Assembly (NCBI RefSeq): GCF_014196125.1 | Contig: NZ_JACIDA010000001.1 | Span: 620,001 to 684,000 of the forward strand | Direction of reading: 5' to 3' | DNA length: 64,000 nt | DNA from: Brevundimonas mediterranea | GTDB lineage: Bacteria > Pseudomonadota > Alphaproteobacteria > Caulobacterales > Caulobacteraceae | Shown here: piece by piece, positions 1 to 8,924 of the stretch | Position numbering within the stretch: the first letter of the stretch is position 1 | Layout: each line of letters starts with the position of its first letter | Program-made: the position numbers and the translations under genes | Notes under the pieces: model-generated | What the model was told of the DNA's origin: nothing | Databases searched by the model: none | Seen by the model: the letters and a program-made list of their open reading frames with translations, nothing else

Positions 1-588
1 CGTCTCGACGCCCAGGCCGGCGAAGATCCCCGCGAACTCCACCGCGATATAGCCGCCGCCCGCGATCAGAATGCGTTTGGGCAGTTCGGGCAGGTGGAAG
101 GCTTCTTCCGATGTGATGGCGTGTTCGATGCCGGGCAGGTTTTCCGGCTTCCACGGACGACCGCCGGTTGCCACCAGGATTTTTTCGGCGGTGAAGGTCT
201 GGTTCTTGCCGATGATCTCGACCGTATGGGCGTCCTTCAGAACGGCGCGGCCGTGGACCAGTTCGACACCCGCCTTGCCGAGGTTGGCGGCATAGATGCC
301 GGACAGGCGCGCGATCTCGACGTCCTTGGCCTCCAGGAAGGTCGGCCAGTCGAACCGGGCGTTGTCGAAGGACCAGCCGTAGCCCTCGGCGATCTCCAGC
401 GCGTGGCTGACCTCTGAGGCCATGACCATGAACTTCTTGGGCACGCAGCCACGGATCACGCAGGTGCCGCCGACCCGGTATTCCTCGGCCACCGCGACCT
501 TCTTGCCGCCCAGGGCGGTCAGACGCGCGGCGCGGACCCCGCCGGAGCCGGCGCCGATGACGAAGAGGTCGTAGTCGTAGTCGGCCAT
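1..588 (-). CDS. gor: glutathione-disulfide reductase, N-terminal part (cut by window edge)
   Basis: This is the first 196 codons of an FAD/NADPH disulfide reductase that regenerates reduced glutathione in the cytoplasm. The start [12 protein letters not shown] leads into a Rossmann GAGSGG motif at residues 12-17. The redox pair follows in [13 protein letters not shown], as C43 and C48; the VIRG spacing and PKK favour glutathione reductase over lipoamide dehydrogenase, which has LNWG, as lpdA at 57890 does. A second nucleotide-binding GGGYIAVEF motif lies near the window edge. The ATG at 586-588 is the only sensible start. Just upstream (621-649) is a three-copy direct repeat also found before ribE. 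The C-terminal half, with the catalytic His, lies outside the window. Confidence 0.9.
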   Translation of the reverse strand, partial: MADYDYDLFVIGAGSGGVRAARLTALGGKKVAVAEEYRVGGTCVIRGCVPKKFMVMASEVSHALEIAEGYGWSFDNARFDWPTFLEAKDVEIARLSGIYAANLGKAGVELVHGRAVLKDAHTVEIIGKNQTFTAEKILVATGGRPWKPENLPGIEHAITSEEAFHLPELPKRILIAGGGYIAVEFAGIFAGLGVET

Positions 589-620
589 CGGGCGCTCCGT
601 TCAGACTCAATAAAAACAGC

Positions 621-649
621 GTCTGAATAGTCTGAATCGTATGAAATCG
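621..649. promoter_or_regulatory. triple 9-bp direct-repeat array upstream of gor
   Basis: Read on the plus strand, three units follow at a strict 9-bp period: GTCTGAATA (621-629), GTCTGAATC (630-638) and GTATGAAATCG (639-649). The array ends 32 bp before the gor start codon, which reads leftward. A nearly identical array stands 35 bp before ribE at 35464-35492. The middle unit plus its flank contains GAATC, a CcrM-type GANTC site. Tandem units at fixed period are typical of a regulator binding head-to-tail, but the protein is unknown to me. Confidence 0.55.
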
Positions 650-656
650 GTTCCGG

Positions 657-737
657 TCACGCCGGGGGCGAGGCGTGGGACTTAGGCGCCGGGACACCCA
701 GGAGCAAGGTCGCCAGAAGGACGGAGATCAGGGTCAA
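657..737 (-). CDS. possible 26-residue signal-peptide-like ORF coupled to rpiA
   Basis: A short ORF begins with TTG at 735-737, overlapping the rpiA stop codon in a TTGA arrangement that suggests translational coupling. It encodes about 26 residues: a leucine/valine-rich core (LISVLLATLLLG) followed by VPAPKSHASPPA, which looks like a Sec signal peptide with an AxA-like end. No mature domain follows before the stop. It could be the remnant of an exported-protein gene once between rpiA and gor, a real small membrane peptide, or chance. I do not recognise a family. Confidence 0.25.
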   Translation of the reverse strand: MTLISVLLATLLLGVPAPKSHASPPA

Positions 738-1417
738 GGCGTGAGGGTCTCGACCCCGCTGTCCGTGCCGATGATCGCCAGGTCGGCCAGGTCGAGGAAC
801 AGCCCATGCTCGACCACGCCGGTGATCAGCTTCAGATCGTCGGCCAGGCGGACTGGATCGTGAATGGCCTTGCAGCCGGCGTCATAGATCAGATTGCCGC
901 CGTCGGTGCGGACCAGGCCGCGATCCGCTTGGCGCACGCGGGCGGGCTGGCTGATGTCATGGTCGATCAGAACGTCGGCGATGCGGTTGGCCGTGGTCTT
1001 GTGGCCGAAGGCGACCACCTCGATCGGCAAGGGAAAGACGCCAAGGACCGGCACCACCTTGGCGGCGTCGGCGATGACGATACAGCGGCTGGACGCCTCC
1101 CAGACCAGTTTCTCGCGCAAAAGGGCCGCGCCGCCACCCTTGATCAGCGCCAGGCCCGGGCCGACCTCGTCGGCGCCGTCGACGGTCAGATCAATGCGGG
1201 GCGTGTCTTCCAGCGTGGAGAGGGTCAGGCCCAGTTCCCGCGCCAGATCGGCGGTCTTCTCCGAGGTCGGGACGCAGCGCAGGCCGGAAAGACCACGCGC
1301 GGCCAAGGCCTTGACGAACCAGGCGGCGGTGGACCCGGTGCCCAGGCCCACGATCATGCCAGCTTCGACATAGGCTGCGGCGGCCTCGCCGGCGTTCTTC
1401 TTCTGTAGGTCGCTCAT
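734..1417 (-). CDS. rpiA: ribose-5-phosphate isomerase A
   Basis: Interconverts ribose 5-phosphate and ribulose 5-phosphate in the non-oxidative pentose phosphate pathway. The 227-residue length matches the RpiA family. Visible motifs are the phosphate-binding GLGTGSTA around residues 24-31, the catalytic DGADEV at 80-85 and the [11 protein letters not shown] loop at 93-103. The frame stays open upstream inside glmU, but the ATG at 1415-1417 gives the correct N-terminus [10 protein letters not shown] and overlaps the glmU stop by four bases (ATGA), so the two genes are probably translationally coupled. The distal coding end meets a signal-peptide-like mini-ORF at 657-737. Confidence 0.95.
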   Translation of the reverse strand: MSDLQKKNAGEAAAAYVEAGMIVGLGTGSTAAWFVKALAARGLSGLRCVPTSEKTADLARELGLTLSTLEDTPRIDLTVDGADEVGPGLALIKGGGAALLREKLVWEASSRCIVIADAAKVVPVLGVFPLPIEVVAFGHKTTANRIADVLIDHDISQPARVRQADRGLVRTDGGNLIYDAGCKAIHDPVRLADDLKLITGVVEHGLFLDLADLAIIGTDSGVETLTP

Positions 1418-2778
1418 TTCAGCTTGGCGGCCTGGGCCGCCTCCTTCTTGGCTTTGGCCTTCACGCGGAAGGCGGCGCCGGCGTCCGGCTTGAGGGTTTG
1501 GCGAGCACGGCCGAAGGCGAGCGCATCGGCCGGCACGTCCTCGGTGATCACAGAACCGGAGGCGACGATGGCGCCGTCGCCGATCACGACCGGCGCGACC
1601 AGACTGGAGTTCGAGCCGACGAAGGCGCCGGCGCCGACCTGGGTCCGGGCCTTGTTGAAGCCGTCGTAGTTGCAGAAGATGGTCCCGGCCCCGAGGTTGG
1701 CCCACGCGCCGACCGACCCGTCGCCCAGATAGGCGAGGTGGTTGGCCTTGGCGCCCGCGGCCATCTTCACATTCTTGACCTCGACGAAGTTGCCGACCTT
1801 GACCCCCTCGGCCAGGTCCGCGCCGGGCCGCAGCCGGGCGTAGGGGCCGACCTCGGCGCCGGAGGCGACGCGCGCGCCCTCCACATGGCTGAAGCTACGG
1901 ATCCGGGCGCCGCCGTCGATCACCGCGCCGGGGCCGAAGACGACATAGGGTTCGATCACGGCTCCGCCGTCGACCTGGGTGTCCCAGGCGAAATGAACGG
2001 TGTCAGGCGCGCTCATGGTCACACCCGCCGCCAGGAAGGTTTCACGCTGGACGGTCTGGAACAGGGCCTCGGCCTGGGCCAGCTCCGCCTGGGAATTGAC
2101 CCCCATGACGGCGTCCTCGGCGGCGAAGACCGCACGGGTCGGATGTCCGGCCTTGCGGGCCAGTTCGACCACATCGGTCAGATAGTACTCGCCCTTGGCG
2201 TTGTCGTTGCGGACATCGGCGAGGAGGGCGAACAGCAGGTCCGCCGGGGCGGCCATGACGCCGGAGTTGCAGGCGGTGACGGCCAGAACTTCGGGTGACG
2301 CCTCCTTGGCCTCGGTGATGGCGGTCAGGGCGTCGCCGTCAAGGATTAGTCGGCCATAGGCGCCGGGATCGCGGGCCTCGAAGCCTATGACGGTCACACC
2401 GCCCGCATTGAAAACGGGCTCGATGTCAGCAGCCTTCAGCAGGGGCACGTCACCATAGGTGACCACCACATCACCATCGAAACCGGCCAGGGCCTGTTCG
2501 GCGGCGCGAACGGCGTGGCCCGTGCCCAGCGGCGGGTCCTGAACGGCGATGGCGGCCTCGCCCAGGCGTTTAACGACGTGGGCGCGCACCTCGGGCGAAT
2601 GAGTTCCGACCACGACGATGATCCGGGCGCAGCCCAGCCCCTCCGCCGCGTCGATGGCGTGATCCAGCATGGCGCGATGGGCGACGGGGTGCAGCACCTT
2701 GGGCAGGGGCGACTTCATCCGCGTGCCCTGGCCGGCGGCAAGAATGATGGCGGCGCGGGGGCGCGTCTGGCTGGTCAT
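1414..2778 (-). CDS. glmU: bifunctional UDP-N-acetylglucosamine pyrophosphorylase / glucosamine-1-phosphate N-acetyltransferase
   Basis: Makes UDP-GlcNAc for peptidoglycan and lipopolysaccharide. At 454 residues it is full length. The N-terminal nucleotidyltransferase domain opens with the [19 protein letters not shown] signature at about residues 14-32, and GTGHAV and YGDVPLL follow. The C-terminal left-handed beta-helix shows [18 protein letters not shown] and [11 protein letters not shown], the acetyltransferase and acetyl-CoA binding segments. It starts at ATG 2776-2778, diverging from the phosphatase gene at 2843, and overlaps rpiA downstream by four bases. GlmS and GlmM are not in this window. 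Confidence 0.96.
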   Translation of the reverse strand: MTSQTRPRAAIILAAGQGTRMKSPLPKVLHPVAHRAMLDHAIDAAEGLGCARIIVVVGTHSPEVRAHVVKRLGEAAIAVQDPPLGTGHAVRAAEQALAGFDGDVVVTYGDVPLLKAADIEPVFNAGGVTVIGFEARDPGAYGRLILDGDALTAITEAKEASPEVLAVTACNSGVMAAPADLLFALLADVRNDNAKGEYYLTDVVELARKAGHPTRAVFAAEDAVMGVNSQAELAQAEALFQTVQRETFLAAGVTMSAPDTVHFAWDTQVDGGAVIEPYVVFGPGAVIDGGARIRSFSHVEGARVASGAEVGPYARLRPGADLAEGVKVGNFVEVKNVKMAAGAKANHLAYLGDGSVGAWANLGAGTIFCNYDGFNKARTQVGAGAFVGSNSSLVAPVVIGDGAIVASGSVITEDVPADALAFGRARQTLKPDAGAAFRVKAKAKKEAAQAAKLK

Positions 2779-2842
2779 GAATCGTCTCGCAGTCTAGTCG
2801 TCCTGCGATCTAGCCCATCATGCGGGCCAGCGGGAGATGTGG

Positions 2843-3556
2843 ATGACCGATCGCGACCTGGAAGGCTGGACCATCGCCTTCGACCTGGATGGGACCCTGG
2901 TCGATTCCGCGCCGGACCTGATCGGGACGCTGAACCGACTACTGGCCGAGGAGGGGTTGCCGCCCGTAGCGATGGAATCCGCCTCGACCCTGATCGGTTC
3001 GGGTGCGCGGGCGCTGCTGGTTCATGGATTCGAGGCAGCCGGGGCCTCGGTCGAACGGGCGCAATCGGACGAACTGTTCGAGCGGTTCCTGGTCGATTAC
3101 GCCGCCCACATCGCCGACGGGTCGCAGCCGTTCGAAGGTGTGGTCGAGACGCTGGAGCGGCTGAGCGAACGCGGAGCGATCCTGGTCGTGGCGACCAACA
3201 AGCGGTCGGATCTGTCGGAGCTTCTGCTCGAGAAGCTGGGCCTGACCCGGCATTTCGCCGCCATCGTGGGCCCCGACCGCGTCAGCGCCCGCAAACCCTC
3301 GGGCGCGCACCTGAAGGAGGCGGTCGTCAAGGCCGGCGGCGATCCCGAGCGGGCCATCATGGTCGGGGACGCGGCGCCGGACGCGGATGCAGCCAAGGAC
3401 GCAGGCATGCCGTGCATCCTGGTCACCTTCGGCTTCACGCCCGTGCCGGTCGAGGACCTGGGCGCCGACGTGCTGATCGACGATTTCGAGGATGTCGAAG
3501 AGGCCATCGACGGCATCCTGTCGGACTTCTACGTCATGAAGGCGCTGAAATTCTGA
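2843..3556 (+). CDS. gph: HAD-family phosphoglycolate phosphatase
   Basis: A 237-residue HAD hydrolase that most likely removes phosphate from 2-phosphoglycolate, a by-product of oxidative DNA-end repair. HAD motif I, FDLDGTLVDS, gives nucleophile D14 and acid D16; motif II is VVATNKR; the motif III lysine lies in SARKPSGAHL; motif IV is MVGDAAPDADAA. The cap domain sits between motifs I and II. I prefer the ATG at 2843, which has GGGAG six bases upstream, over the in-frame ATG at 2837, which directly abuts it. The substrate is inferred from family and length; other small phosphates are possible. It is divergent from glmU. Confidence 0.85.
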   Translation: MTDRDLEGWTIAFDLDGTLVDSAPDLIGTLNRLLAEEGLPPVAMESASTLIGSGARALLVHGFEAAGASVERAQSDELFERFLVDYAAHIADGSQPFEGVVETLERLSERGAILVVATNKRSDLSELLLEKLGLTRHFAAIVGPDRVSARKPSGAHLKEAVVKAGGDPERAIMVGDAAPDADAAKDAGMPCILVTFGFTPVPVEDLGADVLIDDFEDVEEAIDGILSDFYVMKALKF

Positions 3557-3656
3557 GGGGCTCCGACAGGAAATCTGTCGGCTGAATGATCGCCGGAGCG
3601 GTTGCGGATCGACACGGCGATGGACAGATTGGCGCACCCCTGTTGAAAGCAACTTC

Positions 3657-4946
3657 ATGCTCGCCAGATTTTTTAAAATCCCCCTGTGGCAGCGCACCGC
3701 CGCCGGCTTCGTCTTGGGCATCATCGCCGGGCTGATCCTGCGTGAACGGGCCGAGGTCTGGCTGCAGCCCATCGGCGACGTCTATCTGAACCTGATCCGC
3801 ATGGTGGTGGCGCCCCTGGTGCTGTTCACCATCGCCAGTTCGATCGCCAAACTGGGGGAGGGCGCCGGGGCGGTGCGGCTGGGGGTGCGGACCATCGTCT
3901 GGTTCGCCATCACATCCTTGCTGGCCGTGCTGGTCGGTTTCGCCTTCGGCCATATCATCAATCCGGGCGCGGGCCTGTCCAACCTGCCGCTGGGCGAGGT
4001 CAAGGACCGGGTGATCCCGACCCCGCTGGAGGTGCTGATCGGGGTGGTGCCGACCAATCCCTTCGCCGCCCTGGCCGAGGGCAAGGTTTTGCAGATCATC
4101 TTCTTCTCGGCCTTGGTCGGGATGGCCCTGGTCGCATTGGGCGACCGGGCCCAGGGCGTGCGGCGGCTGGTGGACGAGGGCGCGGCGGTCATCTTCCGCA
4201 TCACGCGCTGGGTTATCCAGCTGACGCCCATCGGCGTGTTCGGCCTGATCGGCTCGGTCGTCGGCGGCTATGGCTGGGAGGCGCTGCTGCCCCTGCTGAA
4301 GTTCATCGCGGCCATCTACGCCGCCTGCCTGTTCCACATCCTGGTCGTCTATTCGGGCCTGCTGAAGATCCACGGCCTGAAGGTGACCAGCTTCTTCCGC
4401 GGCGCCTTCGCGGCCCAGCAGACGGCCTTCGCCACTTCGTCGTCGCTCGGCACCCTGCCCATCACCCTGCGTCAGACGGTCGAGCGACTGGGCGTGCCCC
4501 AGGCCTACGCCGCCTTCGCGGTGCCATTGGGCGCCAATGTGAAGATGGATGGGTGCGGCGCCATCTATCCGGCCATCGCCTCGATCTTCATCGCCCAGTA
4601 TTTCCAGATCGACCTGACCCTGACCCAGTACATCCTGATCGGTCTGACGGCGGTGCTGGGCTCGTTGGGGACGGCGGGAGTACCGGGAACGTCCATCGTC
4701 ATGCTGACCCTGACCCTGTCCACCGCCGGCCTGCCGCTGGAAGGCATCGGCTATATCGTCGCCATCGACCGGATCATCGACATGATGCGGACGGCGACCA
4801 ATGTGACCGGCCAGATGCTGGTCCCCGTGCTGGTGGCCAAGGAGGAAGGGATCCTGAACGAGGACATCTACAACGGCCACGTCGCCTGGCTGCCCGGCGA
4901 TCCCGAGGCCGAGACGCCCGAAACCGTGCAAGCCGCAGGAATCTGA
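3657..4946 (+). CDS. dicarboxylate/amino acid:cation symporter (DAACS/SDF family)
   Basis: Inner-membrane secondary transporter of 429 residues in the GltP/DctA family, importing dicarboxylates or acidic amino acids with H+ or Na+. The family landmarks are visible: the serine-rich reentrant loop QQTAFATSSSLGTLP, the GANVKMDGCGA motif in the seventh transmembrane segment (usually NMDG), the second loop GTAGVPGTSIVM and the substrate-contacting DRIIDMMRTATNVTGQ. About eight hydrophobic helices are apparent. It stands alone, downstream of gph and just before tRNA-Val. The exact substrate cannot be read from the sequence; K in place of N before MDG is a mild family variation. Confidence 0.88.
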   Translation: MLARFFKIPLWQRTAAGFVLGIIAGLILRERAEVWLQPIGDVYLNLIRMVVAPLVLFTIASSIAKLGEGAGAVRLGVRTIVWFAITSLLAVLVGFAFGHIINPGAGLSNLPLGEVKDRVIPTPLEVLIGVVPTNPFAALAEGKVLQIIFFSALVGMALVALGDRAQGVRRLVDEGAAVIFRITRWVIQLTPIGVFGLIGSVVGGYGWEALLPLLKFIAAIYAACLFHILVVYSGLLKIHGLKVTSFFRGAFAAQQTAFATSSSLGTLPITLRQTVERLGVPQAYAAFAVPLGANVKMDGCGAIYPAIASIFIAQYFQIDLTLTQYILIGLTAVLGSLGTAGVPGTSIVMLTLTLSTAGLPLEGIGYIVAIDRIIDMMRTATNVTGQMLVPVLVAKEEGILNEDIYNGHVAWLPGDPEAETPETVQAAGI

Positions 4947-5002
4947 AACGGACGCTTGCGCGGGGCGGACGACCGGGCTATGTCGCCGCCTCCGCAAGGC
5001 AT

Positions 5003-5077
5003 GGATGCGTAGCTCAGCGGGAGAGCACCTCGTTCACACCGAGGGGGTCACAGGTTCAATCCCTGTCGCATCCACCA
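5003..5077 (+). tRNA. tRNA-Val (anticodon CAC)
   Basis: A complete cloverleaf can be drawn. Acceptor GGATGCG pairs with CGCATCC; the D arm is GCTC/GAGC; the anticodon stem CCTCG/CGAGG carries loop TTCACAC with anticodon CAC (reads GTG valine codons); the T arm is ACAGG-TTCAATC-CCTGT. Discriminator A and the CCA tail (5075-5077) are encoded in the DNA. Confidence 0.97.
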
Positions 5078-5130
5078 TCTTCTCCGTTCCCGCCCGTTCC
5101 CGATAGCCGCGTCGCCGCGCGCAGCCGCCG

Positions 5131-5355
5131 ATGGAAACGCTGATGCCCCAGGTCAATGACACCGTCCATATCCGCTTCTCGCTGAGAGGCCTGGGCGGCC
5201 CCTTCTGGCAGACCAACGCCACCGTCGCCTCGGTCAGCCAAGGCGTGGCTCTGCTGGATGGGCTGGACCGGCAGGTGCCCGCCGCCGTCAGCGAGCTGAA
5301 GCGGGCCGGCGCCAACCGCTGGACCCTGGACTGGGAAGTTCGAAGCCGGCCGTAA
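5131..5355 (+). CDS. hypothetical small protein
   Basis: A 74-residue ORF between tRNA-Val and the convergent aminotransferase gene. The alternation of hydrophobic and polar residues (DTVHIRFSLRG, WQTNATVASVSQGVALLDGL) suggests a small all-beta fold. It has no signal peptide or membrane helix. An internal ATG at 5143 (MPQVNDTVHI) is an equally likely start. Codon usage is that of a real GC-rich gene, but I recognise no family. Confidence 0.55.
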   Translation: METLMPQVNDTVHIRFSLRGLGGPFWQTNATVASVSQGVALLDGLDRQVPAAVSELKRAGANRWTLDWEVRSRP

Positions 5356-5381
5356 GCCGGCGCCCAAACCAATTGGGAGAA

Positions 5382-6644
5382 TCAGACGTCAGGCACGTCC
5401 CGACCGGGGGGCACGTTGACGCCCATCGACTTCAGATAGGTCTTGATGTTGCGCCCGGCCTGACGGATGCGCTGCTCGTTCTCGACCAAGGCGATGCGGA
5501 CGAAACCCTCGCCGTTTTCGCCGTAGCCGACCCCCGCAGCGACCGCGACCTTGGCGTGGGTCAACAGTTGCTTGGAAAACTCCAGACTGCCCAGATGAGC
5601 CAGGGCCGGGGGCAGGGGCGCCCAGGCGAACATGGAGGCGGCGGGCTTGGGGATCTCCCAGCCGGCCCGGCCGAAACTGTCGACCAGCACGTCACGGCGA
5701 CGATGATACAGGGCGCGGTTCTGCTCGACGATGTCCTGCGGCCCGTTCAGGGCGGCGACGGCCGCCGCCTGGATGGGCGTATAGGCGCCATAGTCGAGAT
5801 AGGACTTCACCCGCGCCATGGCGGCGATCAGCTTGGGATTGCCCACCGCAAAGCCGATCCGCCAGCCGGCCATGCTGTAGGTCTTGCTCAGCGAGGTGAA
5901 TTCGACCGCCACATCCTTGGCGCCCGGCACCTGGAGGATCGAGACGGTCGGCTTGCCGTCATAATAGAGCTCGGAATAGGCCAGGTCGCTGATGATCCAC
6001 AGGTCGTTGGCCTTGGCGAAGGCGACGACCCGTTCATAGAAGGCCAGATCGACCGTCTCCGCCGTCGGATTGGACGGATAGTTCATCACCAGCACCTTGG
6101 GGCGCGGCACGGTATAGGCCATGGCCCGTTCGAGGCTTTCGAAATAGCGCTCGTCCGGCGTGGTCGGGACGCTGCGGATCGCCGCGCCGGCGATGATGAA
6201 GCCGAAGGTGTGGATCGGGTAGGAGGGATTGGGCGCCAGGACGACGTCGCCGGGCTCGGTGATGGCCGTCGCCAAACTGGCCAGACCTTCCTTGGAGCCC
6301 ATGGTGACGATCACCTCGGTGTCGGGATTCAGGTCCACGCCGAAGCGGCGGGCGTAGTAGTTCGCCTGGGCGCGACGCAGGCCCGGAATGCCGCGCGACG
6401 CGGAATAGCCGTGGGCGTCGGGCTTGCGCGCCACTTCGCACAGCTTGTCGATCACGTGCGGCGGCGGCGGCAAATCGGGATTGCCCATGCCCAGGTCGAT
6501 GACGTCCTCGCCGGCCGCGCGGGCGGTGGCGCGCATGGCGTTGGTCTCCGCGATCACATACGGAGGCAGGCGTTTCATGCGGTAGAATTCTTCGGACATG
6601 TCGAACTTCGCAGGGGCAGGAAAAGAGGGCGTCAGCGATGCCAT
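5382..6644 (-). CDS. PLP-dependent aminotransferase, class I/II (alanine or LL-diaminopimelate aminotransferase type)
   Basis: A 420-residue fold-type I aminotransferase. Recognisable parts are the N-terminal RMKRLPPYVI, the substrate-loop GMGNPDLPPP, HGYSASRGIPGLR, the NYPSNPTAETVD segment that contacts the PLP ring, SDLAYSELYYDG, and the Schiff-base lysine in TSLSKTYSMAGWRIGF. Proteins with this signature are annotated as alanine transaminase (AlaC-like) or LL-diaminopimelate aminotransferase; the sequence alone does not decide. The start is uncertain: ATG at 6642-6644 (MASLTPSFPAP) or ATG at 6597-6599 (MSEEFYRMKRL), neither with a strong ribosome binding site. A possible terminator hairpin for the upstream gene lies at 6716-6737. 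Confidence 0.88.
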   Translation of the reverse strand: MASLTPSFPAPAKFDMSEEFYRMKRLPPYVIAETNAMRATARAAGEDVIDLGMGNPDLPPPPHVIDKLCEVARKPDAHGYSASRGIPGLRRAQANYYARRFGVDLNPDTEVIVTMGSKEGLASLATAITEPGDVVLAPNPSYPIHTFGFIIAGAAIRSVPTTPDERYFESLERAMAYTVPRPKVLVMNYPSNPTAETVDLAFYERVVAFAKANDLWIISDLAYSELYYDGKPTVSILQVPGAKDVAVEFTSLSKTYSMAGWRIGFAVGNPKLIAAMARVKSYLDYGAYTPIQAAAVAALNGPQDIVEQNRALYHRRRDVLVDSFGRAGWEIPKPAASMFAWAPLPPALAHLGSLEFSKQLLTHAKVAVAAGVGYGENGEGFVRIALVENEQRIRQAGRNIKTYLKSMGVNVPPGRDVPDV

Positions 6645-6715
6645 CAATGGCGACGCTGCGATACTGAAAGATCGTCTGTTTCCATGGTTTTTAAGCCAAA
6701 AACACCTGATCCGGG

Positions 6716-6737
6716 GCCGGAGGGCGCCGTCTCCGGC
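6716..6737 (-). terminator. possible hairpin downstream of the small ORF at 6760
   Basis: GCCGGAG (6716-6722) pairs with CTCCGGC (6731-6737) across an eight-base loop, directly after the stop of the leftward gene at 6760-6972. A T-run on the minus strand appears only about a dozen bases later, so this is a weak terminator candidate. Confidence 0.35.
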
Positions 6738-6759
6738 ATGAACCGTGCGTTCCCGCCGG

Positions 6760-6972
6760 TCAGTCGGCGAAGTTCTGTGGCTCCGGAGCGACGACGTCGT
6801 AACGAACGGCGAAGCCGGAGCCTGACGTCGGGCCAAGCCCCGGACCACGACGTCGGCGTACATGCTCAGATAGACGCCGCACCTGGGCTTCAGCCACGCC
6901 GTCGCGATCCATCAACTGCCGCACCATGGGGTCGGCCAGCATCTCGTCCAGGGTCAGGTCGTAGGGCCTCAT
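6760..6972 (-). CDS. conserved hypothetical small protein
   Basis: A 70-residue protein, MRPYDLTLDEMLADPMVRQLM at its N-terminus, with a predicted helix rich in Arg (VRRLSEHVRRRR) and a Gly/Pro linker. The pattern of LTLDE-LADPMVR-LM-DGV resembles short uncharacterised alphaproteobacterial proteins I have seen, but no function is known to me. The ATG at 6970-6972 was chosen; the frame continues upstream only in a region without protein character. It lies between the aminotransferase and DAHP synthase genes. Confidence 0.6.
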   Translation of the reverse strand: MRPYDLTLDEMLADPMVRQLMDRDGVAEAQVRRLSEHVRRRRGPGLGPTSGSGFAVRYDVVAPEPQNFAD

Positions 6973-7177
6973 ATCGCACCTCTGGTCTCTCAACTCGCCC
7001 CCGACCACAGATGGGCGAGGCGAGGACGAGCGCCAGAGTCGTCCGGTCGATGTCGTCGAAAATTCATGCCCAGCCATGTCCATCAGGCGAGGCATCCAAT
7101 GCGCGGGCAGATCGACGGGAGGGTGCGACCGACGGGCGTGCGGATGAACACCAAGGCGCAAGAGGCGTTCAGACCGC

Positions 7178-7255
7178 ATGACAATCTTCGCCGAGATTCT
7201 GATCGTCCTGCACCGCCTGGCCAAGTTTCTGACCCGCAAGCAGCGGCTTCTGTAG
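7178..7255 (+). CDS. possible 25-residue amphipathic peptide
   Basis: ATG at 7178 opens a 25-codon ORF: a hydrophobic stretch (TIFAEILIVLHRLAKFL) followed by a basic tail (TRKQRLL). Composition resembles small membrane peptides. There is no clear ribosome binding site and no recognisable homologue, so it may be chance. Confidence 0.2.
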   Translation: MTIFAEILIVLHRLAKFLTRKQRLL

Positions 7256-7346
7256 GCCCCGTCAGCGGACGGAGCGATTTGGCGATTGCGTCCCGCGCGG
7301 CGGCCCGTCAGTTTGGGGCCAGACTATCGACCATACGAGGACGCCC

Positions 7347-7487
7347 ATGGCCCGCAAGCCCAACTACAGTTTTGAACGGCAGGAACGCGACCGCGCGGCG
7401 GCGGCCAAGGCGGCGGAAAAGGCGGCCGCCAAGGCCGAACGCAAGGCGGCGGATGCGGCGGAAAAGGCGCCGCCCGCCGAGGACTGA
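7347..7487 (+). CDS. small lysine/alanine-rich coiled-coil protein
   Basis: A 46-residue protein beginning MARKPNYSFERQERDR and continuing as an alternating Ala/Lys/Glu helix (KAAEKAAAKAERKAADAAEK), ending in APPAED. The N-terminal KPNYSFERQER pattern recurs in short alphaproteobacterial proteins of unknown role, which supports it as a real gene despite its length. It sits 66 bp upstream of DAHP synthase in the same direction. Confidence 0.6.
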   Translation: MARKPNYSFERQERDRAAAAKAAEKAAAKAERKAADAAEKAPPAED

Positions 7488-7553
7488 GGCTCAACAGCAA
7501 AATCCATTCGTGTTTTCGTTGTTTGAGCGGCTGCAAAGCCCTATTCTTGCCCG

Positions 7554-8924
7554 ATGACACGCTGGACCCCCGAAAGCTGGAGAACCAAGACCGCCCTGCA
7601 CATGCCGGCGGACTATCCAGACCCCAAAGCCCTCGCCGTCGTCGAGGACGAGTTGCGCGCCCTGCCGCCGCTCGTCTTCGCGGGCGAGGCGCGCCGCCTG
7701 ACGTCGAAACTGGCCCAGGTAGAGCGGGGCGAGGCCTTCCTGCTCCAGGGCGGCGACTGCGCCGAGAGCTTCAAGGAGTTCTCGACCGACAATATCCGCG
7801 ACACCTTCCGCCTGATCCTGCAGATGGCGGTCGTCCTGACCTTCGCCGGACGCAAGCCGGTAGTGAAGGTCGGCCGGATCGCGGGTCAGTTCGCCAAGCC
7901 GCGCTCGTCGCCGCTGGAAGAGATCGACGGCGTCGAACTGCCCAGCTATCGCGGCGACATCATCAACGGCATGGGCTTCACGCCGGAAGAGCGCGCGCCT
8001 GATCCGCAACGGTTGATCCGCGCCTACAACCAGTCGGCCTCGACCCTGAACCTGCTGCGCGCCTTCGCTGGCGGCGGCTACGCCGATCTGTACAACATCC
8101 ATCGCTGGACCCTGGGCTTCGCGGGCGACAACGCCGCGGGCGCCCAGTATCGCGAACTGGCCGACAAGATCACCGAGGCCCTGGCCTTCATGGAGGCGGT
8201 CGGCGTCACGCCCGAGAGCCATCCGGACCTTAGCCGCGTCGAAGTCTTCACCAGCCACGAGGCGCTGCTGCTGAACGTCGAGAGCGCCCTGACACGGCTG
8301 GACGGCGGTTCGGGCGAATGGTTCGACACCTCGGCCCACATGCTGTGGATCGGCGAGCGGACGCGCCAGCTGGACGGCGCCCATGTCGAGTTCATGAAGG
8401 GGATCAGGAACCCCATCGGCGTGAAGTGCGGCCCGACCATGACGGCCGACGACCTGTTGCCGCTGATCGACGCCCTGAACCCGGACAATGTGTCGGGCCG
8501 CCTGACCCTGATCGGCCGTTTCGGTCACGACAAGGTCGGCGAGCGCCTGCCCAAGCTGATGCGGGAAGTGAAGGCCTCGGGCCGCAAGGTGATCTGGTCG
8601 ATCGACCCGATGCACGGCAATACGCTGAAGGCCGGCAACGGCTACAAGACCCGGCCGTTCGACCGGATCCTGGGCGAGGTGCGGACCTTCATTGATGTGG
8701 CCGAGGCCGAGGGCGTCCACCCCGGCGGCGTTCACCTGGAGATGACCGGCCAGAACGTCACCGAATGCATCGGCGGCGCCCAGGCCGTGACCGAGGACGA
8801 CCTGTCCAACCGCTATCACACCCACTGCGACCCGCGCCTGAACGCCGACCAGGCGCTGGAACTGGCCTTCCTGGTGGCCGAGCGGTTGAAGTCGGGGCGG
8901 ATCAGCCGGTCGGAAGCCGCCTGA
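7554..8924 (+). CDS. aroG: class II 3-deoxy-7-phosphoheptulonate (DAHP) synthase
   Basis: Catalyses the first step of the shikimate pathway, condensing phosphoenolpyruvate and erythrose 4-phosphate. The 456-residue length and sequence belong to the class II (plant/Mycobacterium) type. Landmarks are QGGDCAE at residues 65-71 with metal ligand C69, the PEP-contact VKCGP near 290-294, DPMHGNT at 351-357 with metal ligand H354, and the C-terminal [10 protein letters not shown]. It overlaps the convergent FAD oxidoreductase gene by 23 bp at the 3' ends. The nearby prephenate dehydratase and chorismate mutase make this an aromatic amino acid neighbourhood, although the genes are not one operon. Confidence 0.95.
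   Translation: MTRWTPESWRTKTALHMPADYPDPKALAVVEDELRALPPLVFAGEARRLTSKLAQVERGEAFLLQGGDCAESFKEFSTDNIRDTFRLILQMAVVLTFAGRKPVVKVGRIAGQFAKPRSSPLEEIDGVELPSYRGDIINGMGFTPEERAPDPQRLIRAYNQSASTLNLLRAFAGGGYADLYNIHRWTLGFAGDNAAGAQYRELADKITEALAFMEAVGVTPESHPDLSRVEVFTSHEALLLNVESALTRLDGGSGEWFDTSAHMLWIGERTRQLDGAHVEFMKGIRNPIGVKCGPTMTADDLLPLIDALNPDNVSGRLTLIGRFGHDKVGERLPKLMREVKASGRKVIWSIDPMHGNTLKAGNGYKTRPFDRILGEVRTFIDVAEAEGVHPGGVHLEMTGQNVTECIGGAQAVTEDDLSNRYHTHCDPRLNADQALELAFLVAERLKSGRISRSEAA

Noticed and set aside
5373..7181. A 602-codon open frame on the plus strand opposite the aminotransferase
   Set aside because: Low-complexity His/Asp/Gly/Arg composition typical of antisense frames; the aminotransferase on the minus strand has full family motifs.
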